64,000 nucleotides of DNA from Clostridium tunisiense TJ (lineage in GTDB: Bacteria; Bacillota; Clostridia; Clostridiales; Clostridiaceae), in the NCBI RefSeq assembly GCF_000300195.1, contig NZ_AMQH01000012.1, positions 434,001-498,000 on the forward strand, written 5' to 3'. The notes under the pieces are model-generated. The model did no database searches and had not been told where the DNA came from. It worked only from the letters and a program-made list of their open reading frames with translations. How positions within the stretch are numbered: the first letter of the stretch is position 1; every line of letters starts with the position of its first letter. Positions 27,302-37,156 of the stretch are shown one piece after another. Made by a program: the position numbers and the translations under genes.

Positions 27302-28753
27302 TTATTTTGTAAGCTTTTCTATTCCAACTTTTATTCTCTTTATTGTTTCTTCCTTACCAAGAATTTCTGCTATTTCAAAAGCTCCACCTGGTGTTGCAGC
27401 TTTTCCAGAGATAGCAGTTCTAATTGGCCAAAGCATTTGACCATTTTTAATTCCTAAAGTTACAACAAGCTTCATCATCTCATCATGTAGAACTTCTGCT
27501 TTCCAATAACTAATTGTTTCTAGTATTGGTAGAGCAGCTTTTAAGCTCTCTAAAGAATTTTCCTCAGTTGTTTTCATTTTTTTATGAAGGTAAAGCTCAG
27601 TGCTGTACTCTGGAAGTTCATCTATAAAGTCTATTCTTTCTGGAATATCTGTTAAAACCTCAGCTCTGCTTTGAACTAAGTTACTAATTTTTAATAAATC
27701 AATATTTGGATTCTTAACTACAGTTTTAATATAAGGCTCAGCCATTTTAAAGAAAGCTTCTGGTGTTTGCTTTTTAATATATTCACTGTTCATCCATTTT
27801 AGTTTTTGCATATCAAACACTGCTGGAGATTTATTAATTTTTCTGTAATCGAAGATTTTCACAAGCTCTTCTAAAGAAAATATTTCTTCATTAGTTCCAG
27901 GGTTCCAGCCTAATAGGGACACGAAGTTTACAATAGTATCTATTAGGTAGCCTTGTTCAAATAAATCCTCGAAGGAAGAGTGTCCGCTTCTTTTGCTCAA
28001 TTTTTGATGTTCTTCATTAGTAATTAGTGGACAATGAACATATACAGGTACTTCCCATCCAAAAGCATCATATAATCTGTTGTATTTTGGAGATGAAGAT
28101 AAATATTCATTTCCTCTAACTACGTGAGTAATACCCATTAAATGGTCATCTACCACATTTGCAAAGTTGTAAGTTGGAAGCCCATCAGATTTAATTAGAA
28201 CCATATCGTCTAGTTCATTATTTGGTACAGAAATTGTTCCATAAATTTCATCTTCAAAAGTAGTGAAGCCCTCAGTAGGATTGTTTTGTCTTATCACATA
28301 GGGAAGTCCTGCTGCAAGGTTTTTCTCTACTTCTTCTGAAGAAAGGTGGGAGCAATGTTTATCATATTTAAAAGTTCCACCTTTTTCTTCAATTTCACTT
28401 CTTAGGCCATCAAGTCTTTCCTTGTCACAGAAGCAGTAGTAAGCTTCACCTTTAGAAACTAACTCCTTAGCATATTCCAAATAAAGTCCTTTTCTTTCAC
28501 TTTGAATATAAGGACCTACTGGACCACCAACATCTGGACCTTCATCGTGATGTAATCCTGTAAGTTTTAAAGTGTTATATATAATGTCTATTGCACCTTC
28601 AACAAATCTTTCTTGATCCGTATCTTCAATTCTTAAGATGAAATCTCCACCTTCATGCTTAGCAATTAGGTAAGCATAAAGCGCAGTTCTAAGATTTCCT
28701 ACATGCATTTTACCCGTTGGGCTTGGCGCATATCTAGTTCTAACTTTATTCAT
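27302..28753 (-). CDS. gltX: Glutamyl-tRNA synthetase
   Basis: This 483-residue class I synthetase charges tRNA-Glu. The HIGH-type motif is [14 protein letters not shown] (about residues 7-20) and the KMSKS-type motif is [12 protein letters not shown] (about 248-260). The central region contains [10 protein letters not shown] and the C-terminal half has the helical anticodon-binding domain. The start is ATG 28753 with AGGAG upstream; the in-frame GTG at 28762 overlaps that site. It follows the pfk gene by 21 nt on the same strand. Confidence 0.96.
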   Translation of the reverse strand: MNKVRTRYAPSPTGKMHVGNLRTALYAYLIAKHEGGDFILRIEDTDQERFVEGAIDIIYNTLKLTGLHHDEGPDVGGPVGPYIQSERKGLYLEYAKELVSKGEAYYCFCDKERLDGLRSEIEEKGGTFKYDKHCSHLSSEEVEKNLAAGLPYVIRQNNPTEGFTTFEDEIYGTISVPNNELDDMVLIKSDGLPTYNFANVVDDHLMGITHVVRGNEYLSSSPKYNRLYDAFGWEVPVYVHCPLITNEEHQKLSKRSGHSSFEDLFEQGYLIDTIVNFVSLLGWNPGTNEEIFSLEELVKIFDYRKINKSPAVFDMQKLKWMNSEYIKKQTPEAFFKMAEPYIKTVVKNPNIDLLKISNLVQSRAEVLTDIPERIDFIDELPEYSTELYLHKKMKTTEENSLESLKAALPILETISYWKAEVLHDEMMKLVVTLGIKNGQMLWPIRTAISGKAATPGGAFEIAEILGKEETIKRIKVGIEKLTK

Positions 28754-28774
28754 TTTGTTCACTCCTGTAAATTT

Positions 28775-30004
28775 CTATTTATTTCTCTCATTTAAATAAA
28801 CATATTTTGGAAGTCCATTTTCATACTTAATTTTTGGTTCTCCCATTATTAGAGGTAGTGTATATTCATAAGCCTCTTTAGTTACATTATTACCTTCTGA
28901 ATTTATCCACTCTTTAGGGAAGTATTTTATTGAGTTAGCAACCTTTGAAGTATGAACAGCAAATGGTTCAGATTTATAAGGATTATTTTGAACTCTTCTG
29001 ATTCCAATCATGTTTCCGCTTTCACCATCTTTAGAGTACTCTAAAGCAAAGGCACCACTTTCATAAGCTTCATCAATATCAGTTTGTGAAGCAAAATGCA
29101 TTGCACAACGTTGAAGAGTTGAAAGTTCAACAGCTCTTACTTTTTTGCAAACTCCATTTTCAATGATTAAATTTTTTAAGTAGCCACATACACCACCAAG
29201 TTGTGCATGACCGAATTTATCATATCCAGCAGTAGATTGCATTTCTCCTAGGAATATACCTTCTGCAGTTCTAATTCCTTCAGAAACCACAATAACTAAT
29301 CTGTTTTTATTTTTTAATTTGTTTTCTACATCTTTAAGGAACTGGTTAGTATTAAATGGTATTTCAGGTAAGTAGATTAAATCTACTACAGGTTCTCCAT
29401 TTAAAGTGGCAATACAAGAGCTTGCAGCAAGCCAACCTGTATCTCTTCCCATAGCTTCTAAAATGAATATGTTCTTAGTTTCATAAACACTAGCATCCAA
29501 GCTATTTTCTAGAGCTATAGTTGCAATAAACTTAGCTGCACTACCAAAGCCCGGAGTGTGATCCATTACAGGTAAATCATTGTCTATTGTTTTAGGAACA
29601 CCTATAAATTTTATATCTATGTTATGTTCTTTAGCATAGTTGCTTAACTTATGAACTGTATCCATGGAGTCATTTCCACCTATGTAAAAGAAGGTTTTTA
29701 TTTGGTTTTTCTCTAATATTTCAAATAATTTTATGTATTCTTCTTTGCTTTCAGCATAGGATTTAAGTTTATATCTGCAAGAACCTAATCCTGAAGAAGG
29801 AGTATATTTAAGGCCGTGTACTGAATCTTTGTCTATTTCACAAAGGTTAATAATGTTTTCCTTTAAAATTCCTTCTATACCGTTTAATCCAGCAAAAACT
29901 TTGTCATAATATTTAACTTCTTCATTTTTTTCAAATATTCCTATAGCACTAGCATTAATAACAGAAGTAGGACCTCCTGATTGAGCTACTATACAATTTC
30001 TCAT
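28775..30004 (-). CDS. 6-phosphofructokinase, pyrophosphate-dependent type
   Basis: This 409-residue glycolytic enzyme phosphorylates fructose 6-phosphate. Key segments are QSGGPTSVINAS (residues 8-19), IGGNDSMD (about 104-111) and PKTIDNDLPVMDHTPGFGSAA (about 137-157). A lysine before TIDND and the GGxDS form are the family markers of pyrophosphate-using enzymes, where ATP enzymes have GTIDND and GGDGS/T. EAMGRDTGW follows. Cofactor preference is therefore inferred from these residues. A TATAAT-type -10 is visible on the minus strand near 30045, and gltX is downstream in the same unit. Confidence 0.88.
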   Translation of the reverse strand: MRNCIVAQSGGPTSVINASAIGIFEKNEEVKYYDKVFAGLNGIEGILKENIINLCEIDKDSVHGLKYTPSSGLGSCRYKLKSYAESKEEYIKLFEILEKNQIKTFFYIGGNDSMDTVHKLSNYAKEHNIDIKFIGVPKTIDNDLPVMDHTPGFGSAAKFIATIALENSLDASVYETKNIFILEAMGRDTGWLAASSCIATLNGEPVVDLIYLPEIPFNTNQFLKDVENKLKNKNRLVIVVSEGIRTAEGIFLGEMQSTAGYDKFGHAQLGGVCGYLKNLIIENGVCKKVRAVELSTLQRCAMHFASQTDIDEAYESGAFALEYSKDGESGNMIGIRRVQNNPYKSEPFAVHTSKVANSIKYFPKEWINSEGNNVTKEAYEYTLPLIMGEPKIKYENGLPKYVYLNERNK

Positions 30005-30590
30005 GTTGTTGTACTCCCTTCAAATTTCATTACTTTTTCCATTATAATATAAATCCTTGCTTGTAACAATTGTAACTATAAATATTATTATCCTAAATAG
30101 GTAAAAAATATATGGTATAATAATAATTTAAGGACTATAATATTTTCTTAGATAATTTTATAATCTTTTCTAAGCATAGAGCTTTAAGGTTAAATATTAA
30201 TTAATTTTAGAAGATAACTAACTTTAAGTATTAGTATCTATATATTAAGCTTAACACAAAGGAATTTAAAATATCCTTTAATTTATAGAATGTAATAAAG
30301 ATAGTGCATAAATATATCTAACTCTATTTTGCATTTTCTTTAATATAAGTTGCTTAAAATTATCTTATAATGTAGAAATAATATTGCAACTTGCATACTT
30401 TCCTAAATGAAGCTAAATTAATATTAGAAATGGAAAAAATCAAATTATAATATTTGTTTTAAAAAGTGTTTTTTATAAAGTTAGGTAACTTTGTCACTAT
30501 AGGGCTAAACCTAACTATAAATTTAAGTTGATAAAGAAGCAAAATATTATTATTCTTATCTATAAAATAAGTAAACAATAGGAGGAAAAT
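30005..30590. other. Long A+T-rich divergent intergenic region
   Basis: About 585 nt lie between divergently read pfk and the WG-repeat gene. No ORF is credible. One 8-bp inverted repeat, AGTTAGGT (30479-30486) with ACCTAACT (30509-30516), and an AAGTTGC/GCAACTT pair near 30350-30400 are the only structures noted. Confidence 0.5.
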
Positions 30591-31595
30591 ATGAGTATGA
30601 CTTTATATCCTGTAGAAAGAGAAAATAAGTATGGCTATGTAACCATAAATGGAGAGGTGGTAATTCCATTTAAATTCGATTTCGCCGATGAATTTGAAAA
30701 TAATATGGCTTTTGTAGAAGTTGATGGTCTATGTGGTTTTATTGGAGAGGATGGAGAATATTTAATTAAGCCGAAGTATGATGATATTAATTATTTTAAT
30801 GAAGGTATGGCTGTAGTAGAAATTAACCATAGATATGGATATATAAACCCTAAAGGTGAAGAATTAATTAGTATAAAATATGAGGATGCAAAGGGATTTA
30901 CTAAGGGTTTAGCTGCTGTAAAGCTTTTAGGTAAATATGGCTATATAAATTACAACGGAGAAATGGTAATTAAACCTGTATTTGATGAAGCTAATGAATT
31001 TAACGAAAATGAATTAGCTCTTGTAAAGAAAGGCGAAAAGTATGGGTATATTGACTCAGAGGGAAAGCTTTCTATAGATTTAATTTATGATTTTGCAAAT
31101 GATTTTATTGATGGATTAGCTGCAGTAGCAATAGGAGAAGAGTATTTCTTTATAGATTCAAAAGGAAATAAAGTTATTCAGGGAGATTTCGATTTTATAG
31201 GAAACTTTAATGAAGGGTTTGCACCTGTTTCAGTGGAGGATACTTGGGGTTTTGTAGACTTACAAGGGAATATGGTTATAGAGCCAAAATATCACTGGAC
31301 AGATAGTTTTAGCAATGGATATGCAGTGATTTCTATGGATGATAAATATGGGTTCATCGATAAAAATGGTAACATAATTATTGAGCCTAAATACGATAAT
31401 GTATTTGATTTTAGTGAAGATCTATTTGCAGTTGAGGTAAATGGACTTTGGGGTTATGTAGATATTAATGACAATAGTATAATTAATCCTAAGTTTGAAG
31501 AAGCTGAGAATTTTATAAATGGGGTAGCAAAGGTTAAATATAGAGGAAAAGAAACATATATTAAGAAGGATGGGTGTTTTATTCTAAATTCTTAG
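30591..31595 (+). CDS. WG-repeat protein
   Basis: This 334-residue protein consists almost wholly of about nine WG-type beta repeats of 33-35 residues. Each reads roughly (Y/W)GYI-x-x-x-G-x-x-x-I-x-P-x-(Y/F)-D-x-x-x-x-F-x-x-G-x-A-x-V. The sixth and the last copies are the most degenerate (EEYFFID and ETYIKKD). There is no signal peptide or membrane helix, so it is probably cytoplasmic. ATG 30591 has AGGAGGAAAAT upstream, a strong site. WG repeats usually act as a binding scaffold. No partner is evident from neighbours. Confidence 0.88.
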   Translation: MSMTLYPVERENKYGYVTINGEVVIPFKFDFADEFENNMAFVEVDGLCGFIGEDGEYLIKPKYDDINYFNEGMAVVEINHRYGYINPKGEELISIKYEDAKGFTKGLAAVKLLGKYGYINYNGEMVIKPVFDEANEFNENELALVKKGEKYGYIDSEGKLSIDLIYDFANDFIDGLAAVAIGEEYFFIDSKGNKVIQGDFDFIGNFNEGFAPVSVEDTWGFVDLQGNMVIEPKYHWTDSFSNGYAVISMDDKYGFIDKNGNIIIEPKYDNVFDFSEDLFAVEVNGLWGYVDINDNSIINPKFEEAENFINGVAKVKYRGKETYIKKDGCFILNS

Positions 31596-31689
31596 TTGTT
31601 GATTTGCACTATTTAAAGAAGAATTCTTATTTACTATATAAGAGAAAAAATCTTTATAAAAAATGATTTAATTAAATGGGGGGATAGAT

Positions 31690-32634
31690 ATGAGAGTTAT
31701 TGACTTACATTGTGATACCGTAATGAAGCTAATGGAAGGGAAGGAAAAAGTAAATTTAAGAAGAAATGACTTTTCTGTAGACTTGGAAAGACTTCAAAAG
31801 TCTAATTCAATGGCACAATTTTTTGCACTTTTTATTGAAAAAGAATATGTGGAAAATCCTTTTGAATTCTGCATGGATATGGCAGATAGAATTCATGAAG
31901 AAATTAAAAGTAATAGTGAAATTATTAAACTTGCAACTAACTATGAAGATTTAGTTAGAAACAATGAAGAAGGAAAAATTTCTGCTTTTTTAACTATTGA
32001 AGAAGGTGGAGCCCTTAAGGGAAAGTTATCGAATTTAAGAAACTTTCACAAGCTAGGTGTTAGGCTTATTACATTAACTTGGAATTATGAAAATGAAATT
32101 GGATACCCAAACAAAAATCCTAATTTTATAAATAATGGATTAAAGAGTTTTGGATTAGAAGTGGTAGAGGAAATGAATAACTTAGGTATGGTTATTGACG
32201 TTTCTCACCTTTCAGATGGAGGCTTCTATGATGTTGCTAAGCATTCTAAATATCCTTTTGTGGCATCCCATTCAAATGCTAGAGAAGTTTGTGGCCATAG
32301 AAGAAACTTAACAGATGAAATGATAAAAATTCTAAGTAATAAAGGTGGAATTACAGGAATCAATTTTGAAAGAAGCTTTTTAAATAGTGATGGTAGAAGC
32401 AATATTGAAGATATGATAAAGCACATTAATCACATTTATAATGTGGGTGGTATTGAGGTTATAGCCTTAGGAACAGATTTAGATGGTATAAATTCAAAGG
32501 GCATAGAAATAGACAATATTGGAGATATTCATAAACTTTCCCACGCCTTAGTTAAGGATGGATTTTCAGAGGATGAAGTGGAAAAGATTTTTTATAAAAA
32601 TGCAATGAGATTAATAAAAGATGTGATGAGATAA
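31690..32634 (+). CDS. Membrane dipeptidase family (renal dipeptidase) hydrolase
   Basis: This 314-residue metallo-amidohydrolase of peptidase family M19 probably cleaves dipeptides. Metal ligands are visible in VIDLHCDTVMKL (HxD, residues 3-14), TIEEGG (about 102-107), MVIDVSHLSDGGFYDVA (about 168-184) and PFVASHSNAREVCGHRRN (about 192-209). ALGTDLDG near 258-265 is the late Asp motif. There is no signal peptide, so despite the family name it is likely cytoplasmic. The strong ribosome site is GGGGGGA. A terminator follows. Confidence 0.93.
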   Translation: MRVIDLHCDTVMKLMEGKEKVNLRRNDFSVDLERLQKSNSMAQFFALFIEKEYVENPFEFCMDMADRIHEEIKSNSEIIKLATNYEDLVRNNEEGKISAFLTIEEGGALKGKLSNLRNFHKLGVRLITLTWNYENEIGYPNKNPNFINNGLKSFGLEVVEEMNNLGMVIDVSHLSDGGFYDVAKHSKYPFVASHSNAREVCGHRRNLTDEMIKILSNKGGITGINFERSFLNSDGRSNIEDMIKHINHIYNVGGIEVIALGTDLDGINSKGIEIDNIGDIHKLSHALVKDGFSEDEVEKIFYKNAMRLIKDVMR

Positions 32635-32666
32635 GTATATGTATTGAATTTAATAAGTATAATAAT

Positions 32667-32698
32667 AAAAGCAAAGATGTTAAACTTTGCTTTTTTAT
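32667..32698 (+). terminator. Intrinsic terminator
   Basis: AAAAGCAAAG (32667-32676) pairs with CTTTGCTTTT (32685-32694) around an 8-nt loop, running into Ts. Confidence 0.88.
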
Positions 32699-32802
32699 TA
32701 AATTTATTATTAATTTCAAAATTTTACAACTATTTCAGAGTTATTTCTGGTAGAATATAATTACAGATAATATTTCCTGTTATTAAAAAAAGGAGAGATA
32801 GT

Positions 32803-35094
32803 ATGAAATATCCTAAAATCGTATACAAACCTTCTCAAAATGCCATTGAGTTAAAGAAAGTTGATATTGAAGGAAATGTTTGTGGAGAGTTTGTTGAATT
32901 TACAATTAATCATGTGTACGAGAATAAAGGCAAAGGAGATGTGGAAGCAGTATATAACTTCCCAATTCCTGAAACTGCAGTATTATCCGGTTTTGAAGCA
33001 AATATTGGCGGCAGAACTATAAAGGGTAAGGTAGAAGGTAAAGAGGAAATTGATAAAATTTATAATAATGTAGCTGAACAAGGCACTAGTAATTTTCTTC
33101 TAGAGGAGTTTAGCGAAAATAATTTTAGAATCTCCATAGGAAAGATTCTTTCTGGAGAAACTATTAATATTAAAATTTCCTACATTGAAGAATTAATTTA
33201 TGACAATAACAAGTTGAAATTAACAATCCCTAAAGTAATTCCACCAGTTAAGGCTTACTCTAGCAATAAAAAGCCAATAGCTATACTAAAAAACAATCAT
33301 AATTACAAATTAAACTTGAACTTATTAGTAGAATCCTTTGAAGAAACAAAAATTACTTGTCCTTCTCACAAGATTACCGTTGAAGGTGGAGAAAGTAATC
33401 TATATAAGATTACTCTTGAAAATGAAGAGCAAAAGTTAACAGAAGATATGGTAATTTATCTTGAGGAGAGAGAGCTTCAAGAAACTACGGGAATGGTTTA
33501 TGAAAATTATAGGGAAAAGAATGGTATTTTGTATCTAAGGTTCATTCCTGATATTCAAGATATTAATAATATAAATTATGGAAATTATATTTTCCTAGTA
33601 GATATCTCTGATTCTATGAAGGGAGATAAGATAAAAGAGGCAAAAAGAGCACTTCAGTTATGTTTAAGAAATTTAACTGAACATGATACTTTTAATATTG
33701 TAGCTATGGGAGATAAACTACATTATTTCTCAAAAGAAAGAAGAGTCAGATTTAATGAAGAAAGCTTAAAAGCTGCTTCTCAGTGGATTGATAATTTGCA
33801 GTGTGAAGATGATGCTGTGATCTTTGATGGAATAAAATATGCTTTTGAAAAAGAGCATGAAGGCGAAGAAAATACCATTTTATTATTTACAGATGATATT
33901 GTAGACGATGAGAAAGAAATTTTAGATTATGTTGATGAAGTTTGCAGAGAAAGCAGAATATTCCCATTTGGTATTGATGCTTCAGTAAACACTTACTTTA
34001 TCAATAAACTTGCAAGAATAACTTATGGTAAAGCAGAATTCATCAATAGGAAAAGAAGAATAGAAGATTCTATTCTAAAACAATTCAATAGAATTAGAGG
34101 TCTTCAAATCACTGACGTTGAAATTGACTGGGGCAATATGAAAGTAGAAAAAACTTACCCTAGAACTATAGAATATATGTATGATGAAGAACCTTTCTCT
34201 ATTTTTGCAAGAGTTCAAGGACCGCTTGAGGGTGTAGTTACTCTTAGAGGTAAGGTAGGGAATAGAAGAGTTCAAAGAAGAATTAGTCTAACAAACTTGG
34301 ATTTAGAGGTGAATGCAAACTTAATCGAGAAGGTATGGTATAAAAAGAGATTAGAATCTTTAGAAAACAGAATAGTTTATGAGCGTGGGGAAGTTTATAA
34401 TTCAATGAAAAATAAAATAGTAGAGCTGTCTACTAAGGTTGGAATAATAAGCACAGAAACTTCCTTTATATTAATAGAAGAGCTATATGAACCTGTTTTA
34501 GGAATAGCTATGAGAAAGTTTTTACCTGTAAAGGTTCAAGATGTTGAAGATGATAACATATCTACCACACCTAGCTTATGTTATAACCATTCATTAAATG
34601 GTGTTTCCTTTAATGAAGAAATATTAAGCTTGGATTTAAGAGAAGAACTTCTTAGAATATTAGCAACTCAACAGTTAGCAAGTGGGGCTTTTGCCAATTC
34701 CTATGAAGAGGAGAAGTATATTAAATTTATGTCTACCTTAAAGGGAATTTTAGCCTTCACATTAGGTAAGGAAGATATAACTATATACAAAAATCTTCTT
34801 GCAAAAGCATTATCCTATGTTATAGAAAATTCACAGGATGAAATAACTCATGAGGAAGCAATTATTCCATTCATATATTTAACTATAAAAACTGCATTAT
34901 CTAAGGGGATAGTTAAATCAGAAGTTCGAGAAGTTTTTAATACTGAATGTAAAAGATTAGAAGATATATTAACTAGTAAAGGAATAGATGTTGCAAAGAT
35001 ATCAGAAGAGTTTATTGCCTTTATTGAAAATAACATTGAAGGCCAAGACACATTAAATACTTTAATAGATAAAACTATATTAAAAACTAAATAG
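32803..35094 (+). CDS. VIT and von Willebrand A domain protein
   Basis: This 763-residue protein has an N-terminal VIT domain (about residues 5-135, with NHVYENKGKGDVEAVYNFPIP), as in inter-alpha-trypsin inhibitor heavy chains. A vWA domain follows (about 262-430) whose MIDAS motif is DISDSMKG. The remaining 330 residues are mixed alpha/beta and helical. No signal peptide, cell-wall motif or membrane helix is visible, so it is probably cytoplasmic. It stands alone between two terminators. The vWA domain shows no special relation to the pilus-tip vWA protein. The function of bacterial VIT-vWA proteins is largely unknown. Confidence 0.85.
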   Translation: MKYPKIVYKPSQNAIELKKVDIEGNVCGEFVEFTINHVYENKGKGDVEAVYNFPIPETAVLSGFEANIGGRTIKGKVEGKEEIDKIYNNVAEQGTSNFLLEEFSENNFRISIGKILSGETINIKISYIEELIYDNNKLKLTIPKVIPPVKAYSSNKKPIAILKNNHNYKLNLNLLVESFEETKITCPSHKITVEGGESNLYKITLENEEQKLTEDMVIYLEERELQETTGMVYENYREKNGILYLRFIPDIQDINNINYGNYIFLVDISDSMKGDKIKEAKRALQLCLRNLTEHDTFNIVAMGDKLHYFSKERRVRFNEESLKAASQWIDNLQCEDDAVIFDGIKYAFEKEHEGEENTILLFTDDIVDDEKEILDYVDEVCRESRIFPFGIDASVNTYFINKLARITYGKAEFINRKRRIEDSILKQFNRIRGLQITDVEIDWGNMKVEKTYPRTIEYMYDEEPFSIFARVQGPLEGVVTLRGKVGNRRVQRRISLTNLDLEVNANLIEKVWYKKRLESLENRIVYERGEVYNSMKNKIVELSTKVGIISTETSFILIEELYEPVLGIAMRKFLPVKVQDVEDDNISTTPSLCYNHSLNGVSFNEEILSLDLREELLRILATQQLASGAFANSYEEEKYIKFMSTLKGILAFTLGKEDITIYKNLLAKALSYVIENSQDEITHEEAIIPFIYLTIKTALSKGIVKSEVREVFNTECKRLEDILTSKGIDVAKISEEFIAFIENNIEGQDTLNTLIDKTILKTK

Positions 35095-35103
35095 CCTTTA
35101 TTA

Positions 35104-35143
35104 GAGCTTGTTACAGTGAAATAACATACACTGTAGCAAGCTC
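35104..35143 (+). terminator. Hairpin terminator
   Basis: A 15-bp stem (35104-35118 with 35129-35143, one G-U pair) followed by ATCTTTGTTTT, a weak T tract. Confidence 0.75.
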
Positions 35144-35215
35144 ATCTTTGTTTTATATAGATTTTTCAGCATTATAAGTTATAATTAAATAGTATTAAGA
35201 TTTTAGGAGATTTTT

Positions 35216-35962
35216 ATGATTAAGTTAAATGCAAATGAGAAGGATTTTGTAAGTTACACTAGACAGAGTATAAAAAGTAAATTTTTAAAAGAAGTTCATA
35301 TGGAGATTTGTCAACAAGATGTAGGTAAAACTAAAAATATAAAATTAGATAATAAGGATATTGAAGAACTTTTTGATTTATATGATGATTATTTCTTTGA
35401 AGGGGAACTTAAAAAGGTCTTAGGCAACAATATAGTTTTTTCCCTGTCCAAAAGAATGACTTCAGCTGGAGGAAAAACTATCTTTAGAAGAACCTCTAAC
35501 AGTAGTGAATTTGAGATTAGAATAAGCTTGGTAATTTTAAATAACTTTTATTTAAAAACTTGTGAAAAAAAGGTATCAGGAATAACCGTTTCAGATCCAA
35601 TTGAGGCACTGATGCTTATTATGGAGCATGAAATATGTCATGTTGTTGAATTTTATAATTATGGAAATTCAAACTGCAAAGGGAAAAGGTTTAGAGATAT
35701 TTCTTCTGGGGTTTTTAATCATAAGGGAATTTATCACGATATTCCAACAAGAAAAAATTTAAATTCAAATTTAGAAGTCAGTGATATTTCTATTGGAGAC
35801 AAGGTAACTTTTATTTATAAAAGTAAAAAATATGTGGGTCTTGTAGCTAATATTACTAAGAGAGCTACAGTAATGGTATTGGATAAGAGCGGAGCATATA
35901 AAGATAAGGAAGGTAATAGATATACAAAATGGTATGTACCTATGATAAACTTGTCTAAATAA
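35216..35962 (+). CDS. SprT-like zinc metalloprotease with C-terminal SH3-like domain
   Basis: This 248-residue protein has a zincin core. FDLYDDYFFEGEL (about residues 48-60) matches the SprT lead-in. MEHEICHVVEFYNYG (about 138-152) carries the HExxH zinc motif, and FNHKGIYHDIPTRKN gives a possible third ligand. The last 60 residues (SIGDKVTFIYKSKKYVGLVANI...) resemble a small beta-barrel of the KOW/SH3 type. ATG 35216 has AGGAG upstream. SprT/SPRTN relatives act on DNA-bound proteins; a role here is unproven. Confidence 0.72.
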   Translation: MIKLNANEKDFVSYTRQSIKSKFLKEVHMEICQQDVGKTKNIKLDNKDIEELFDLYDDYFFEGELKKVLGNNIVFSLSKRMTSAGGKTIFRRTSNSSEFEIRISLVILNNFYLKTCEKKVSGITVSDPIEALMLIMEHEICHVVEFYNYGNSNCKGKRFRDISSGVFNHKGIYHDIPTRKNLNSNLEVSDISIGDKVTFIYKSKKYVGLVANITKRATVMVLDKSGAYKDKEGNRYTKWYVPMINLSK

Positions 35963-36051
35963 GAAAGTATGTCTTTTAGTGTTAACGAGTATTAAATAAA
36001 TAAACAAAAAAACAAGCGGAGCATTGCAAATTTTGAAAGGAGCTAATTAAA

Positions 36052-36681
36052 ATGATTAAAGGTATTTTATTTGATTTAGATGGTACATTAATAAATACAA
36101 ATATGTTAATTATAAATTCATTTAAATATGTTTTTAAAGAAAATTTAGATTTAATTGTGGAGGATAATGAAATAGTTCAGTACTTTGGAGAACCACTTGC
36201 ATACACAATGGCTAAGTATACAAAAGATAGAATAGAAGAACTAGTTCAAAAATATGTAGAGTATTCTCTTTCAATTCATGATGAGTATACAGAAAGCTTT
36301 AAAGGAGTAGAAGAAGGATTAATTATACTTAGAGAAAAAGGTTATAAGCTTGCAATAGTTACCTCGAAGAGAAGAACCACAGCCTTAAGAGGACTCAGAT
36401 TGTTTGATTTAGAAAAATATTTTGAAGTAATTGTTTCTCCAGAGGATACAGAAAAACATAAACCAGAAGGTGAGCCCGTATTAAAGGCTTGTGAGCTCCT
36501 AAACTTGAAGCCAGAAGAAGTAGTTATGGTAGGGGATAGTCATAACGATATTTTATGTGGTAAAAATGCTGGATCTAAGACTTGTTTAGTAAAATATACA
36601 GCCTTGCCTTTAGAAAAGCTATTAGAGCATAAACCTGATTATGTAATTGATTCAGTAGAGGAAATTTTGAATATAATATAA
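36052..36681 (+). CDS. HAD-family phosphatase, PpaX/Gph-like
   Basis: This 209-residue haloacid-dehalogenase phosphatase is like PpaX pyrophosphatase or phosphoglycolate phosphatase. Motif I is DLDGTLINT (residues 8-16), motif II IVTSKRR (about 104-110), motif III PEDTEKHKPEGEP (about 131-143) and motif IV GDSHNDILCG (about 161-170). A helical cap sits between motifs I and II. It is preceded by AAAGGAGC. Substrate cannot be settled from sequence. Confidence 0.88.
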   Translation: MIKGILFDLDGTLINTNMLIINSFKYVFKENLDLIVEDNEIVQYFGEPLAYTMAKYTKDRIEELVQKYVEYSLSIHDEYTESFKGVEEGLIILREKGYKLAIVTSKRRTTALRGLRLFDLEKYFEVIVSPEDTEKHKPEGEPVLKACELLNLKPEEVVMVGDSHNDILCGKNAGSKTCLVKYTALPLEKLLEHKPDYVIDSVEEILNII

Positions 36682-36683
36682 AA

Positions 36684-36706
36684 AGACAGGCATTGCGCAC
36701 CTGTCT
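36684..36706 (+). terminator. Short hairpin after the HAD phosphatase gene
   Basis: AGACAGG (36684-36690) pairs with CCTGTCT (36700-36706) around a 9-nt loop, just after the stop codon. There is no T run, so it is a weak terminator candidate. Confidence 0.5.
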
Positions 36707-36813
36707 ATACCCTAGGGATTTTATGAGAACTTAAAATAATCTACGCTAGTTCCTGTTAATATATTCACTCATTATATGGTTTTAAAATATAATTTATGGA
36801 ATACAAATACATA

Positions 36814-36904
36814 TTTGAATAGAACTGTGGAGAAGTATTACCCATTTTCCACAGGATAATACTGTTATAGTTACTAAATTTGTAATTATAGGGTTCTATT
36901 CAAA
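36814..36904. repeat. Nested inverted-repeat element between convergent genes
   Basis: A perfect 12-bp outer helix (TTTGAATAGAAC 36814-36825 with 36893-36904) encloses two mutually exclusive helices and a third hairpin. The exclusive pair is TGTGGA/TCCACA (36826-36831, 36848-36853) versus GTATTA/TAATAC (36835-36840, 36857-36862). The third hairpin is TATAGTTAC/GTAATTATA (36866-36874, 36882-36890, one G-U). No ORF is present. It could be a small RNA or a miniature mobile element. The rest of the intergenic region (36707-37156) shows nothing else. Confidence 0.6.
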
Positions 36905-37156
36905 GCTAGCTCAAATAAATTAAGTTCTCAACCTATTAATAGAGTTTCCCAAATAGATTAATATATTATTAATATTTTGTGAATTATTTTTTTGTTTAGT
37001 TACTAACCTTATATAGGGTTTAATTAATTATATAGAAGAACAAGTTAAAGTAATTAAACAAGTAGAAAAATAGTTTCATATATATTTATTGTTTACTCTT
37101 GATGGTTTGTTAATCTATTGTATAGGGTAAGCTGTTTATAAGTAATAATTTGTAGT

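Noticed and set aside
30591..31595. CRISPR-like or mobile repeat array
   Set aside because: The repetition is at the protein level (WG repeats, 33-35 residues) in one intact gene; the DNA copies are diverged and there are no spacers.
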